DNA from: Saprospiraceae bacterium
Lineage (GTDB): Bacteria; Bacteroidota; Bacteroidia; Chitinophagales; Saprospiraceae
Assembly (NCBI GenBank): GCA_023299965.1
Contig: JALZVN010000197.1
Span: 1-11,454 of the forward strand
Reading direction: 5' to 3'
DNA: 11,454 bases
The notes under the pieces were generated by a model. It did not search any database and was not told the origin of the DNA. It was given only the letters and a program-made list of their open reading frames with translations. The position numbers and the translations under genes were made by a program. The stretch's first letter is position 1. Each line of letters starts with the position of its first letter. This document shows positions 1 through 6,591 of this stretch, piece by piece.

Positions 1-528
1 GAGTTCTTCGGAGATTCTGCCTATACCTTTGCACTGGGTGAAATTAGCTCAGAGACACTTCAGCTTCTTGAAGTGACCAATACATCTTTATATAAAGGAA
101 TTGCTGCTGCTACAGCCGGTCAAAGAATTGGTGATATTGGACATGCGGTTCAACATTACTGCGAAAAGACCTATAACTATGGCGTTGTTAGAGAATTGGT
201 AGGGCATGGTATAGGAAGATCTCTGCACGAAGCACCAGAAGTACCTAATTATGGTAAGAGAGGTCGAGGTTCTATGCTTAAGGATGGTTTAGTAATAGCG
301 ATTGAACCTATGGTCAATTTGGGGAAGAAAGAAGTAAAGCAATTAGACGACGGATGGACTATTTCTAGTAAAGATGGTACGCTTGCAGCGCATTATGAAC
401 ACACAATTTGTGTCAGAAAAGATAAAGCAATAATCTTGAGTGATCATAGCTTAATAGAGGCAGAAATAAAGAAAAATGCCAACGTAAATGAAATTGCCAT
501 ACGAACTGCTGAATTGGCTAACGTTTAA
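1..528 (+). CDS. map: Type I methionine aminopeptidase, 3' part (5' end outside the window)
   Basis: This enzyme removes the initiator methionine from new proteins in the cytoplasm, using a two-metal centre. The reading frame is open from base 1 and runs to TAA at 526-528, so the gene starts upstream. The 175 visible residues begin with a GDSAYTF stretch whose Asp matches the second metal-binding Asp of the family. Then come GHGIGRSLHEAPEVPNYG with the metal-ligand His, IEPMVNLG with a ligand Glu, and AAHYEHTICV with the last ligand Glu. The GTG at 73 is only an internal valine codon, because the conserved sequence continues upstream of it. In Bacteroidota map usually follows secY and precedes infA, and infA does follow here after 60 nt. 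The catalytic part that can be seen is intact. Confidence 0.96.
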   Translation, partial: EFFGDSAYTFALGEISSETLQLLEVTNTSLYKGIAAATAGQRIGDIGHAVQHYCEKTYNYGVVRELVGHGIGRSLHEAPEVPNYGKRGRGSMLKDGLVIAIEPMVNLGKKEVKQLDDGWTISSKDGTLAAHYEHTICVRKDKAIILSDHSLIEAEIKKNANVNEIAIRTAELANV

Positions 529-537
529 CCCAATAAA

Positions 538-570
538 TCTGTGCTTTATAAGATAAAATTTGTATCTTTG
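538..570 (+). promoter_or_regulatory. Bacteroidota-type promoter for infA and the alpha operon
   Basis: TATCTTTG at 563-570 is a perfect match to the Bacteroidota -7 consensus TAnnTTTG. A partial -33 box, TCTG (three of four matches to TTTG), lies at 538-541, 21 bases upstream. Transcription would start a few bases downstream and leave a very short leader before the infA ATG at 589. It lets the infA to rplQ genes be expressed independently of map. An identical -7 octamer occurs before carA. Confidence 0.7.
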
Positions 571-588
571 CACTCCGAAATTCAATTT

Positions 589-807
589 ATGGCTAAGCAA
601 GATCTAATAAAACAAGACGGTATCATTGAAGAAGCACTCTCCAATGCTATGTTTAGAGTAAGATTGGAAAATGGTCATGAAATTGTGGCAACTATCTCTG
701 GAAAGATGAGAATGCATTATATTAGGATACTTCCTGGTGATAAGGTTGCTGTAGAGATTTCACCGTACGATCTTTCAAGAGGTCGTATTAATTATAGGTA
801 TAAATAA
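589..807 (+). CDS. infA: Translation initiation factor IF-1
   Basis: IF-1 binds the A site of the 30S subunit and works with IF-2 and IF-3 in choosing the start codon. The 72-residue product is the normal length for the family and is a single S1-like OB fold. Visible hallmarks are the MAKQD start, EALSNAMFRVRLENGHEI, SGKMRMHYIRILPGDKV and the ending SPYDLSRGRINYRYK. The frame is also open back to a GTG at 541, but that start would place the promoter box inside the gene and add a non-conserved N-terminus, so the ATG at 589 is chosen. No Shine-Dalgarno sequence precedes it; the leader is A/T-rich. It is the first gene downstream of the promoter and is followed after 26 nt by rpmJ. Confidence 0.97.
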   Translation: MAKQDLIKQDGIIEEALSNAMFRVRLENGHEIVATISGKMRMHYIRILPGDKVAVEISPYDLSRGRINYRYK

Positions 808-833
808 TTTTCAAATCATTAAATTGATTTATT

Positions 834-950
834 ATGAAAGTAAGAGCTTCTATTAAAAAGAGATCTACAGATTGTAAGATCGTAAGAAGAAAGGGTAAGC
901 TTTATGTTATTAATAAGAAGAATCCTAGGTTTAAACAACGTCAAGGGTAA
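834..950 (+). CDS. rpmJ: Large-subunit ribosomal protein bL36, zinc-free form
   Basis: This is a 38-residue gene for the smallest ribosomal protein, which sits in the 50S subunit near the 23S rRNA/L6 region. The translation runs from MKVRASIKKRS through KIVRRKGKLYVINKKNPRFKQRQG, which is unmistakably bL36. The zinc-binding set of the classic form (Cys11, Cys14, Cys27, His33) is reduced to Cys14 only; the other three positions are Ser, Asn and Phe. This is therefore the C-minus form that cannot hold zinc. It lies between infA and rpsM, the normal place in this operon. The ATG is preceded by an A/T-rich leader with no Shine-Dalgarno sequence, and the gene ends in TAA. Its short length makes it easy for gene finders to miss. 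Confidence 0.96.
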   Translation: MKVRASIKKRSTDCKIVRRKGKLYVINKKNPRFKQRQG

Positions 951-963
951 AAATAATTAGATT

Positions 964-1341
964 ATGGCACGAATAGCTGGTGTAGATTTACCAAGAAACA
1001 AGAAAGGTGTAATAGGATTAACCTATATTTTCGGAATTGGGCCTTCAAGAGCTCTCGAAATACTGGAAAAAGCTAGTATTGAAGGAGATGTAAAAGTATC
1101 TGATTGGAATGATGAAAATATCAAGGCGATATCTGGTATTATCCAAAATGAGTACCGTGTTGAGGGACAACTTAGATCTGAAGTTCAATTAAACATTAAG
1201 CGTTTAATGGATATAGGATGCTACCGTGGTCTTAGACATCGTAGAGGACTTCCATTGAGAGGTCAGCGTACAAAGACGAATGCGCGTACTAGAAAAGGTA
1301 AAAGAAAGACTGTTGCAAATAAGAAGAAAGCAACTAAATAA
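964..1341 (+). CDS. rpsM: Small-subunit ribosomal protein uS13
   Basis: uS13 sits in the head of the 30S subunit and contacts the P-site tRNA and the 50S subunit through intersubunit bridges. The 125-residue product starts MARIAGVDLPRNKKGVIGLTY and has the helix-two-turn-helix signature FGIGPSRALEIL. It also has the conserved GCYRGLRHRRGLPLRGQRTKTNARTRKG block, followed by a very basic tail of the kind that reaches towards the tRNAs. Length and motifs are normal. It follows rpmJ by 13 nt and precedes rpsK by 31 nt, so all three are clearly co-transcribed. There is no Shine-Dalgarno sequence before the ATG. Confidence 0.98.
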   Translation: MARIAGVDLPRNKKGVIGLTYIFGIGPSRALEILEKASIEGDVKVSDWNDENIKAISGIIQNEYRVEGQLRSEVQLNIKRLMDIGCYRGLRHRRGLPLRGQRTKTNARTRKGKRKTVANKKKATK

Positions 1342-1372
1342 TAAATAGATATCACTTTTTATATCATTAGAT

Positions 1373-1759
1373 ATGGCTAAAAATAAAAAAGTAAAAAAAC
1401 GCGTAGTAAAGGTTGATCCGGAAGGTTTAATCTTTATCCAAGCTACTTTTAATAACATCATTATCTCTCTTACAAATAAGAGTGGCCAAGTCATTTCTTG
1501 GGCATCTGCTGGTAAAGCCGGTTTTAGAGGATCTAAGAAAAACACACCCTACGCAGCTCAAATAGCTGCTACTGATGCAGCGGGAGTTGCAGCAGCTGCA
1601 GGAATGAGAACTGCAGAAGTGTTTGTGAAAGGACCTGGTGCAGGAAGAGAAGCTGCTATTAGAGCAATCGATGTTGCAGGTATAAAAGTTACTAAAATTA
1701 AGGATGTTACACCTATTCCTCATAATGGATGTAGACCTCCAAAAAGAAGACGTGTTTAA
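1373..1759 (+). CDS. rpsK: Small-subunit ribosomal protein uS11
   Basis: uS11 forms part of the platform of the 30S subunit, next to the mRNA exit region where the Shine-Dalgarno helix would lie. The 128-residue product has a lysine-rich start and the family block IFIQATFNNIIISLTNKSG. It then shows the SWASAGKAGFRGSKKNTPYAAQ region and the invariant ending PIPHNGCRPPKRRRV, whose Asn-Gly pair is the site of isoaspartate formation in some bacteria. It starts 31 nt after rpsM and is followed 11 nt later by rpsD, within one transcription unit. Nothing unusual is seen. Confidence 0.98.
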   Translation: MAKNKKVKKRVVKVDPEGLIFIQATFNNIIISLTNKSGQVISWASAGKAGFRGSKKNTPYAAQIAATDAAGVAAAAGMRTAEVFVKGPGAGREAAIRAIDVAGIKVTKIKDVTPIPHNGCRPPKRRRV

Positions 1760-1770
1760 TTAAATAAATT

Positions 1771-2382
1771 ATGGCAAGGTATACTGGTCCAAGAACTAAA
1801 AAGGCAAGAGCCCTAGGAGAAGCAATCTTTGGCTTTGATAGAGCTTTCGAGAGAAGAAAAACACCTCCGGGGCAACATGGTGGTGGTCGTAGAAAGCAGA
1901 AGTCTGACTACGCTAATCAATTAAGAGAAAAGCAAAAAGCTAAGTACACCTATGGTGTTCTAGAGAAGCAGTTCAGAAATTTATTTGAAAAGGCATCTAG
2001 AAAGAAAGGAGTAACTGGTGAAGTTCTTCTTCAATTGTTAGAAGCTAGATTAGATAATGCTGTTTTCAGAATGGGAATCGCACCAACTAGAAGAGCTGCG
2101 CGTCAGTTAGTTTCTCATAGACACATTGTAGTAAATGGCATATTGAATAATATTCCGTCTGCTCAGTTAAAGCCTGGAGATGTAATTTCCGTTAGAGGAA
2201 AGTCTAAGAATATTGAAGTTATCATTCAGCATGTTGCTACTGCTACTGCTGAGGTAAAGAAGTTTTCTTGGTTAGAATTTAGTGCTGATAAAATGGAAGG
2301 GAAGTTTATCGAATACCCTGAAAGAGATATAATACCTGAAAAGATCAACGAGCAGCTAATAGTTGAACTATATTCTAAGTAA
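1771..2382 (+). CDS. rpsD: Small-subunit ribosomal protein uS4, zinc-free form
   Basis: uS4 is a primary 16S rRNA-binding protein that starts 30S assembly on the 5' domain. In Escherichia coli it also represses translation of its own operon; whether that holds here cannot be told from the sequence. The 203-residue product begins MARYTGPRTKKARALGE, has the PPGQHGGGRRKQKSDY loop, and carries an S4 RNA-binding domain around residues 94-155 (EARLDNAVFRMG, ARQLVSHRHIVVNG). The N-terminal domain has no cysteine at all, so this is the zinc-free version, as is bL36 in the same operon. The gene lies 11 nt after rpsK and 44 nt before rpoA. Confidence 0.98.
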   Translation: MARYTGPRTKKARALGEAIFGFDRAFERRKTPPGQHGGGRRKQKSDYANQLREKQKAKYTYGVLEKQFRNLFEKASRKKGVTGEVLLQLLEARLDNAVFRMGIAPTRRAARQLVSHRHIVVNGILNNIPSAQLKPGDVISVRGKSKNIEVIIQHVATATAEVKKFSWLEFSADKMEGKFIEYPERDIIPEKINEQLIVELYSK

Positions 2383-2399
2383 GATATAAATTTTAGCCT

Positions 2400-2420
2400 T
2401 TTTTAAATCCTCATTAAAAA
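2400..2420 (+). other. A/T hairpin in the rpoA leader
   Basis: TTTTTAA (2400-2406) and TTAAAAA (2414-2420) are a perfect inverted repeat around a 7-nt spacer, ending 6 nt before the rpoA ATG. With only A-U pairs the RNA stem would be weak. It could modestly affect rpoA translation or RNA processing, or may reflect base composition alone. It is not a credible terminator, since rpoA must be transcribed through it. Confidence 0.35.
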
Positions 2421-2426
2421 GACAAC

Positions 2427-3425
2427 ATGAGTATTTTAAATTTTCAACAACCAGAAAAAATTATTCTTCAGAAGGCTACTGATTTTGAAGGACAATTCGA
2501 ATTTAAACCATTAGAGCCTGGTTTCGGGCAAACAATAGGAAACTCTATTAGAAGAGTTTTACTTTCTTCTCTTGAGGGCTTCGCTATTTCAGCGGTAAGA
2601 ATTGCTGGAGTTGATCATGAGTTTTCTACTATAAAAGGTGTGGTACAAGATGTAGTCGATATCGTACTAAACCTGAAGCAAGTAAGATTGAAGCAGCTAA
2701 TTCAAGAAGAAGAAATTAGCAGTGAAAAGATATACCTGACCATATCAGGAAAAGAAGAGTTCAGAGCAGGAGATATAGAGGAACACACAAATGTATTCAA
2801 GGTAATGAACCCTGATATGTTGATTTGCAGAATGGAACCTTCAGTGAACTTAGAAATTGAATTTACAGTCTCCAAAGGACGTGGTTATAAGCCGGCTGGT
2901 GAAAACCTGCCAAAGGATGCCCCAATTGGTGTTATCCCAATTGATGCAATCTACACGCCTATCAAAAATGTAGCTTACAAGGTGTCTAATACAAGAGTTG
3001 GACAAAGAACTGATTATGAAAAGCTTACTTTAGATGTAACTACTGATGGTACTATTCATCCTGAAGAAGCAGTGAAAGAGGCGTCTCGTATATTGATTCA
3101 ACACTTAATGTTGATCACAGATGAGAACATTACTTTTGATAGTGAGAAAGATCGTGAGGATAATATAGTTGATGAGCATATTTTACATATGAGAAAGTTA
3201 TTAAAGACTTCTCTTGAAGATCTTGATCTTTCTGTAAGAGCATACAATTGCTTGAAAGCGGCTAAAATTAACTCTCTCGGTGAGGTAGTTAAGTTTGATA
3301 CTTATGAATTGTTAAAGTTTAGAAACTTCGGTAAGAAATCGTTAGTCGAGATTGAAGATTTGCTTCAAAACAAAGGTTTGACTTTTGGAATGGATCTTTC
3401 AAAGTATAAGCTAGACGAGGATTAA
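2427..3425 (+). CDS. rpoA: DNA-directed RNA polymerase alpha subunit
   Basis: The alpha dimer starts RNA polymerase assembly, and its C-terminal domain contacts upstream promoter DNA and activators. The 332-residue product has an N-terminal domain (about 1-230) with the dimerisation motif QTIGNSIRRVLLSSLEG and the NLKQVRLK segment. A short linker leads to a helix-hairpin-helix C-terminal domain (about 255-325). In it, LSVRAYNCLKAAKINSLGE places Arg271 and Asn274 where E. coli has the DNA-contacting Arg265 and Asn268, and FRNFGKKSLVEIE matches the second DNA-contacting loop. Length and domains are complete. It sits between rpsD and rplQ as in most bacteria. The gap to rplQ (91 nt) is longer than the other gaps in this operon and contains inverted repeats. 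Confidence 0.98.
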   Translation: MSILNFQQPEKIILQKATDFEGQFEFKPLEPGFGQTIGNSIRRVLLSSLEGFAISAVRIAGVDHEFSTIKGVVQDVVDIVLNLKQVRLKQLIQEEEISSEKIYLTISGKEEFRAGDIEEHTNVFKVMNPDMLICRMEPSVNLEIEFTVSKGRGYKPAGENLPKDAPIGVIPIDAIYTPIKNVAYKVSNTRVGQRTDYEKLTLDVTTDGTIHPEEAVKEASRILIQHLMLITDENITFDSEKDREDNIVDEHILHMRKLLKTSLEDLDLSVRAYNCLKAAKINSLGEVVKFDTYELLKFRNFGKKSLVEIEDLLQNKGLTFGMDLSKYKLDED

Positions 3426-3426
3426 T

Positions 3427-3480
3427 AGGCGTTCATTAAACGCTTGAAAATAAATGCAGTTATGTGGTATACCATGCTGC
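3427..3480 (+). other. Inverted repeats in the rpoA-rplQ intergenic leader
   Basis: Two structures follow the rpoA stop codon. AGGCGTT (3427-3433) pairs with AACGCTT (3439-3445) around a 5-nt loop, with one G-U pair. Further on is a perfect 10-base palindrome, TGGTATACCA (3465-3474), enclosed by GCAG (3456-3459) and CTGC (3477-3480). The first hairpin lacks a U-tract, so it is not a classic terminator. Possible roles are a processing site, a translational control element for rplQ, or a binding site for a dimeric regulator; none can be chosen from sequence. Confidence 0.4.
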
Positions 3481-3516
3481 GAGGATAAATAAATTTTAAA
3501 GAAAAAAATCTCTACA

Positions 3517-4044
3517 ATGAGACACGGTAAAAAAGTAAATCACTTAGGAAGAAAAAAAGGGCATCGTAAAGCACTATTAAGAAATCTTTCAATAGCATTA
3601 GTTGAGCATAAAAGGATTAAAACTACATTGGCAAAAGCTAAGGCACTTAGAGTGTATTTAGAGCCGTTGATCACAAAAGGGAAAACAAACTCTACACACA
3701 ATAGAAGAGTTGTATTTAGCTATCTAGGAAACAAGGGAGCAGTTGCAGAGATTTTTTCAACAGTTTCTGAAGCGGTTGCTGATAGACCTGGAGGGTATTT
3801 AAGAATTATTAAGACAGGATTCAGAATGAGTGATAGTGCTGAAATGGCTATCATTGAATTTGTAGATTTTAATAGTGTATACACTAGTGGAACCGCTAAA
3901 GGTGAAGCGAGTACTGGTAAGAAGAAGAGAACTAGAAGAGGTAAGAAAGCTGCAGGTGCAGTAGGAGCTATAGCGGCAAAAGAATCATTCACTGAAGAAG
4001 TTAAAAAGACATCTGACAAATCTACTGGTTCTGAAGAAGAGTAA
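3517..4044 (+). CDS. rplQ: Large-subunit ribosomal protein bL17 with extended C-terminal tail
   Basis: bL17 lies near the exit of the peptide tunnel on the 50S subunit. Residues 1 to about 118 form the conserved core: MRHGKKVNHLGRKKGHRKALLRNL at the start, HKRIKTTLAKAKALR, and the domain end around LRIIKTGFRMSDSAEMAIIEFVDF. The product has 175 residues, against 127 in E. coli. The extra 50 or so are a low-complexity tail, first basic (KKKRTRRGKKAAGA) and then acidic (ending TGSEEE). Such extensions are common in Bacteroidota bL17. The gene is the last of the alpha operon; a strong terminator starts 21 nt after its stop codon. Confidence 0.97.
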   Translation: MRHGKKVNHLGRKKGHRKALLRNLSIALVEHKRIKTTLAKAKALRVYLEPLITKGKTNSTHNRRVVFSYLGNKGAVAEIFSTVSEAVADRPGGYLRIIKTGFRMSDSAEMAIIEFVDFNSVYTSGTAKGEASTGKKKRTRRGKKAAGAVGAIAAKESFTEEVKKTSDKSTGSEEE

Positions 4045-4065
4045 ATTACTTAAAATAAGAAATAT

Positions 4066-4102
4066 AAAAAGGCGATATCTAGCAATAGATATCGCCTTTT
4101 TT
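4066..4102 (+). terminator. Intrinsic terminator after rplQ
   Basis: A 15-bp perfect stem is formed by 4066-4080 (AAAAAGGCGATATCT) and 4087-4101, with the 6-nt loop AGCAAT and a run of T that ends the stem at 4102. It closes the alpha operon. The flanking A and T runs make it able to work in both directions. The T-tract overlaps the place where a -33 box for the carA promoter would be. Confidence 0.9.
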
Positions 4103-4123
4103 ATTTATATCGTAATACTTAGT

Positions 4124-4131
4124 TATCTTTG
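4124..4131 (+). promoter_or_regulatory. Bacteroidota-type -7 box of the carA promoter
   Basis: TATCTTTG is a perfect TAnnTTTG match and is identical to the infA -7 box. It lies 29 nt before the carA ATG, giving a short leader of roughly 20-25 nt. No clear TTTG -33 box is visible; the T-rich terminator end occupies that position (TTTT at 4099-4102, 21 bases upstream). It probably drives carA, eno and possibly the genes beyond. Confidence 0.7.
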
Positions 4132-4160
4132 TGGCCAATCAATAACCAAATTATTCTTTG

Positions 4161-5264
4161 ATGGAAAAGGCAATTCTTTTGCTAGATGATGGCACAGTTT
4201 TTCATGGAAAAGCAGCAGGTATTAAAGGAACTGCTACAGGTGAAATATGCTTTAATACTGGAATGACAGGATACCAGGAAATCTTTACGGATCCTTCCTA
4301 CTATGGACAAATCATGGTTACAACCAATATTCATATTGGTAACTATGGTACAAAGATTCAAGAAGCACAATCTGAAAATGTTAAGATAAATGGTCTTGTA
4401 TGTAGATCATTTAACAATAAGTTCTCTAGACCTTTAGCAGATTCTTCAATTCAAGATTATTTCGAATCTAACAAAACAGTTGCAATCTATGATTTAGATA
4501 CAAGATCTATTGTCAAGAAGATAAGAACTGAAGGAGCAATGAATGCTATTATATCTTCTGAAATTCTTGATGTTGAAGAACTGAAGAAGAAATTGAAGGA
4601 AGTCCCTAATATGGACGGACTAGAGTTAGCTTCGAAGGTTTGTACTAAAGCAGCTTATTTCTTTGGAAACCCACATAGCGAAATTAAAGTAGCAGTGATG
4701 GATTTTGGCGTAAAGAAAAGCATCTTACAATGTATGGTAGATGAAGGTTTCTATTTAAAAGTATTTCCCGGAAATACTCCTTTTGAAGAAGTAAAGAAAT
4801 GGGGAGCAGCTGGTATTTTCTTGTCCAATGGACCTGGAGATCCAGCAGCTATGGACTATGCTATAGACATTGCTAAGGAAGCATTAAATCAGGATATACC
4901 TTTATTCGGTATATGTTTGGGGCACCAAATATTAGCATTAGCTATGGGGCTTTCTACTTATAAGATGAAGCATGGACATAGAGGGCTTAATCATCCAGTA
5001 AAAAATTTAATTTCTGGAAAATGTGAAATCACTAGCCAGAATCATGGATTTGGTGTAAAAGCGGAAGCTATTCAATCAAATGAAGATATAGAGATTACGC
5101 ATGTTAATCTTAATGATGATACTGTTGAAGGAATAAAGGTGAAGAGTAAGAAAGCCTTCTCTGTACAGTATCACCCAGAAGCATCTCCTGGGCCACATGA
5201 TGCAAGATATTTATTTGCTGAATTCAAAAACTTAATGATTGCTTCTGAAGTAGTCGCAAAATAA
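4161..5264 (+). CDS. carA: Carbamoyl-phosphate synthase small (glutaminase) subunit
   Basis: CarA hydrolyses glutamine and channels the ammonia to CarB, which makes carbamoyl phosphate for arginine and pyrimidine synthesis. The 367-residue product has the CarA-specific N-terminal domain (TGMTGYQEIFTDPSYYGQI, residues 33-51). This is followed by a class I glutamine amidotransferase domain: LSNGPGDP, the nucleophile elbow FGICLGHQ with Cys252, and QYHPEASPGPHD with His338 and Glu340 completing the triad. The ATG at 4161 is preferred over the TTG one codon upstream because MEKAILLLDDG begins the conserved first strand. carB is not in the window, so the two subunits are encoded apart. eno follows after 9 nt and is almost certainly co-transcribed. 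Confidence 0.97.
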   Translation: MEKAILLLDDGTVFHGKAAGIKGTATGEICFNTGMTGYQEIFTDPSYYGQIMVTTNIHIGNYGTKIQEAQSENVKINGLVCRSFNNKFSRPLADSSIQDYFESNKTVAIYDLDTRSIVKKIRTEGAMNAIISSEILDVEELKKKLKEVPNMDGLELASKVCTKAAYFFGNPHSEIKVAVMDFGVKKSILQCMVDEGFYLKVFPGNTPFEEVKKWGAAGIFLSNGPGDPAAMDYAIDIAKEALNQDIPLFGICLGHQILALAMGLSTYKMKHGHRGLNHPVKNLISGKCEITSQNHGFGVKAEAIQSNEDIEITHVNLNDDTVEGIKVKSKKAFSVQYHPEASPGPHDARYLFAEFKNLMIASEVVAK

Positions 5265-5273
5265 TAAACCTAT

Positions 5274-6557
5274 ATGCCATACATAATAGACATTTCTGCA
5301 CGAGAAATATTAGATTCTAGAGGTAATCCAACTGTTGAGGTGGAAGTAATGACGGAGTCAGGTGCCATGGGAAGAGCAGCGGTTCCTTCAGGGGCATCTA
5401 CTGGTAAATATGAGGCGGTTGAATTGAGAGATAATAACAAGAAACGATTTTTAGGTAAGGGAGTTCTTAAGGCTTGCAATTTTGTTAATCACGATATAGC
5501 AGAAGAATTAGAAGGAATGATCATCACTGATCAAACTTTGATTGACCAAACGATGATCGCTCTTGATGGCACAAAAAATAAATCAAAATTTGGCGCTAAT
5601 GCAATTCTAGGTGTTTCCTTGGCAGCTGCAAAAGCCGCCGCTCTAGAAACTGGAATGCCATTGTATAGATATATTGGTGGGGTAGGAGCGAATACACTTC
5701 CCGTACCGATGATGAATATCCTGAACGGTGGTTCACACGCTGATAACAGCATCGACTTTCAAGAGTTTATGATTGTTCCTGTTGGTGCAGATACTTTTGG
5801 AGAGAGCCTTAGAATGGGCGTGGAAATATTCCATCACCTAAAGGCAGTATTGAAAAGTAAGAACTACTCAACTAATGTTGGAGACGAAGGAGGTTTCGCT
5901 CCAAATATCAAATCGAATGAAGAGGCTATAGAAATTGTACTGAAGTCAATAGAAAAAGCAGGATACAAACCAGGAGATGACGTATTTATAGCAATGGATG
6001 CAGCTGCTTCTGAATTTTACGACTCAAAAACTAAAAAATATCACTTCCATAAGTCTGATGGAAAGAAATTGAGTACCGATGAGATGGTAGCTTACTGGAC
6101 TAAGTGGGCAAAGAAATACCCCATCTTTTCTATTGAAGATGGCTTAGATGAGGACGACTGGAAAGGTTGGAAGAGCTTGAATGATTCAATAGGGCACACT
6201 ACTCAATTAGTAGGTGATGATCTATTCGTTACCAATACGGAAAGATTGCAAAGAGGAATCGATGAAGGATCTGCTAATTCTATTCTAGTAAAAGTAAACC
6301 AAATAGGCTCTCTTACAGAGACCATTAATGCGGTGAATCTTGCTACACGTAATGGATATACTTCAGTGATGAGTCATAGATCTGGAGAGACAGAGGATAC
6401 TACGATTTCGGATTTGGCGGTTGCGTTAAATACAGGGCAAATCAAGACTGGTAGTGCTTCAAGATCAGATAGAATCGCTAAATATAACAGATTGTTAAGA
6501 ATCGAAGAGGAATTAGGCGAAGCAGCAGTGTTTAATGGTAAATCAATCTTATTTTAA
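5274..6557 (+). CDS. eno: Enolase (phosphopyruvate hydratase)
   Basis: Enolase interconverts 2-phosphoglycerate and phosphoenolpyruvate in glycolysis and gluconeogenesis. The 427-residue product is full length. The mobile active-site loop SGASTGKYEAVELRD is at residues 39-53, and SHADNSIDFQEFMIVP at 154-169 contains His155 and Glu164. The acid/base residues are Glu205 (NVGDEGGFAPN) and Lys340 (ILVKVNQIGSLTET). Magnesium ligands are Asp242, Glu288 (SIEDG) and Asp315 (GDD). The signature SHRSGETEDTTI is at 367-378. It follows carA by 9 nt with no Shine-Dalgarno sequence. A promoter-like box directly after its stop codon suggests that the downstream genes can also be expressed separately. Confidence 0.98.
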   Translation: MPYIIDISAREILDSRGNPTVEVEVMTESGAMGRAAVPSGASTGKYEAVELRDNNKKRFLGKGVLKACNFVNHDIAEELEGMIITDQTLIDQTMIALDGTKNKSKFGANAILGVSLAAAKAAALETGMPLYRYIGGVGANTLPVPMMNILNGGSHADNSIDFQEFMIVPVGADTFGESLRMGVEIFHHLKAVLKSKNYSTNVGDEGGFAPNIKSNEEAIEIVLKSIEKAGYKPGDDVFIAMDAAASEFYDSKTKKYHFHKSDGKKLSTDEMVAYWTKWAKKYPIFSIEDGLDEDDWKGWKSLNDSIGHTTQLVGDDLFVTNTERLQRGIDEGSANSILVKVNQIGSLTETINAVNLATRNGYTSVMSHRSGETEDTTISDLAVALNTGQIKTGSASRSDRIAKYNRLLRIEEELGEAAVFNGKSILF

Positions 6558-6569
6558 GAGGTGATTTCA

Positions 6570-6577
6570 TATATTTG
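6570..6577 (+). promoter_or_regulatory. Possible Bacteroidota-type -7 box before the ftsB-like gene
   Basis: TATATTTG matches TAnnTTTG perfectly and lies 15 nt before the ATG at 6592, in the 34-nt gap after eno. The -33 region falls within the last eno codons and shows no good TTTG box (TCTT at 6547-6550 is the closest). In AT-rich DNA such an octamer can arise by chance, so this call is weaker than the infA and carA promoters. Confidence 0.45.
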
Positions 6578-6591
6578 AAAAAAATAATACG

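Noticed and set aside
73..75. GTG at 73 as the start of a short methionine aminopeptidase
   Set aside because: The frame is open back to base 1 and encodes conserved family sequence, including a metal-ligand Asp, upstream of it. The gene is cut by the window edge, not truncated.
541..588. GTG start giving IF-1 a 16-residue N-terminal extension
   Set aside because: The extension covers the TATCTTTG promoter box, and the product from the ATG at 589 already has the standard IF-1 start and length.
4158..4160. TTG as the carA start
   Set aside because: The adjacent ATG at 4161 fits the family N-terminus, and TTG starts are less likely than ATG.
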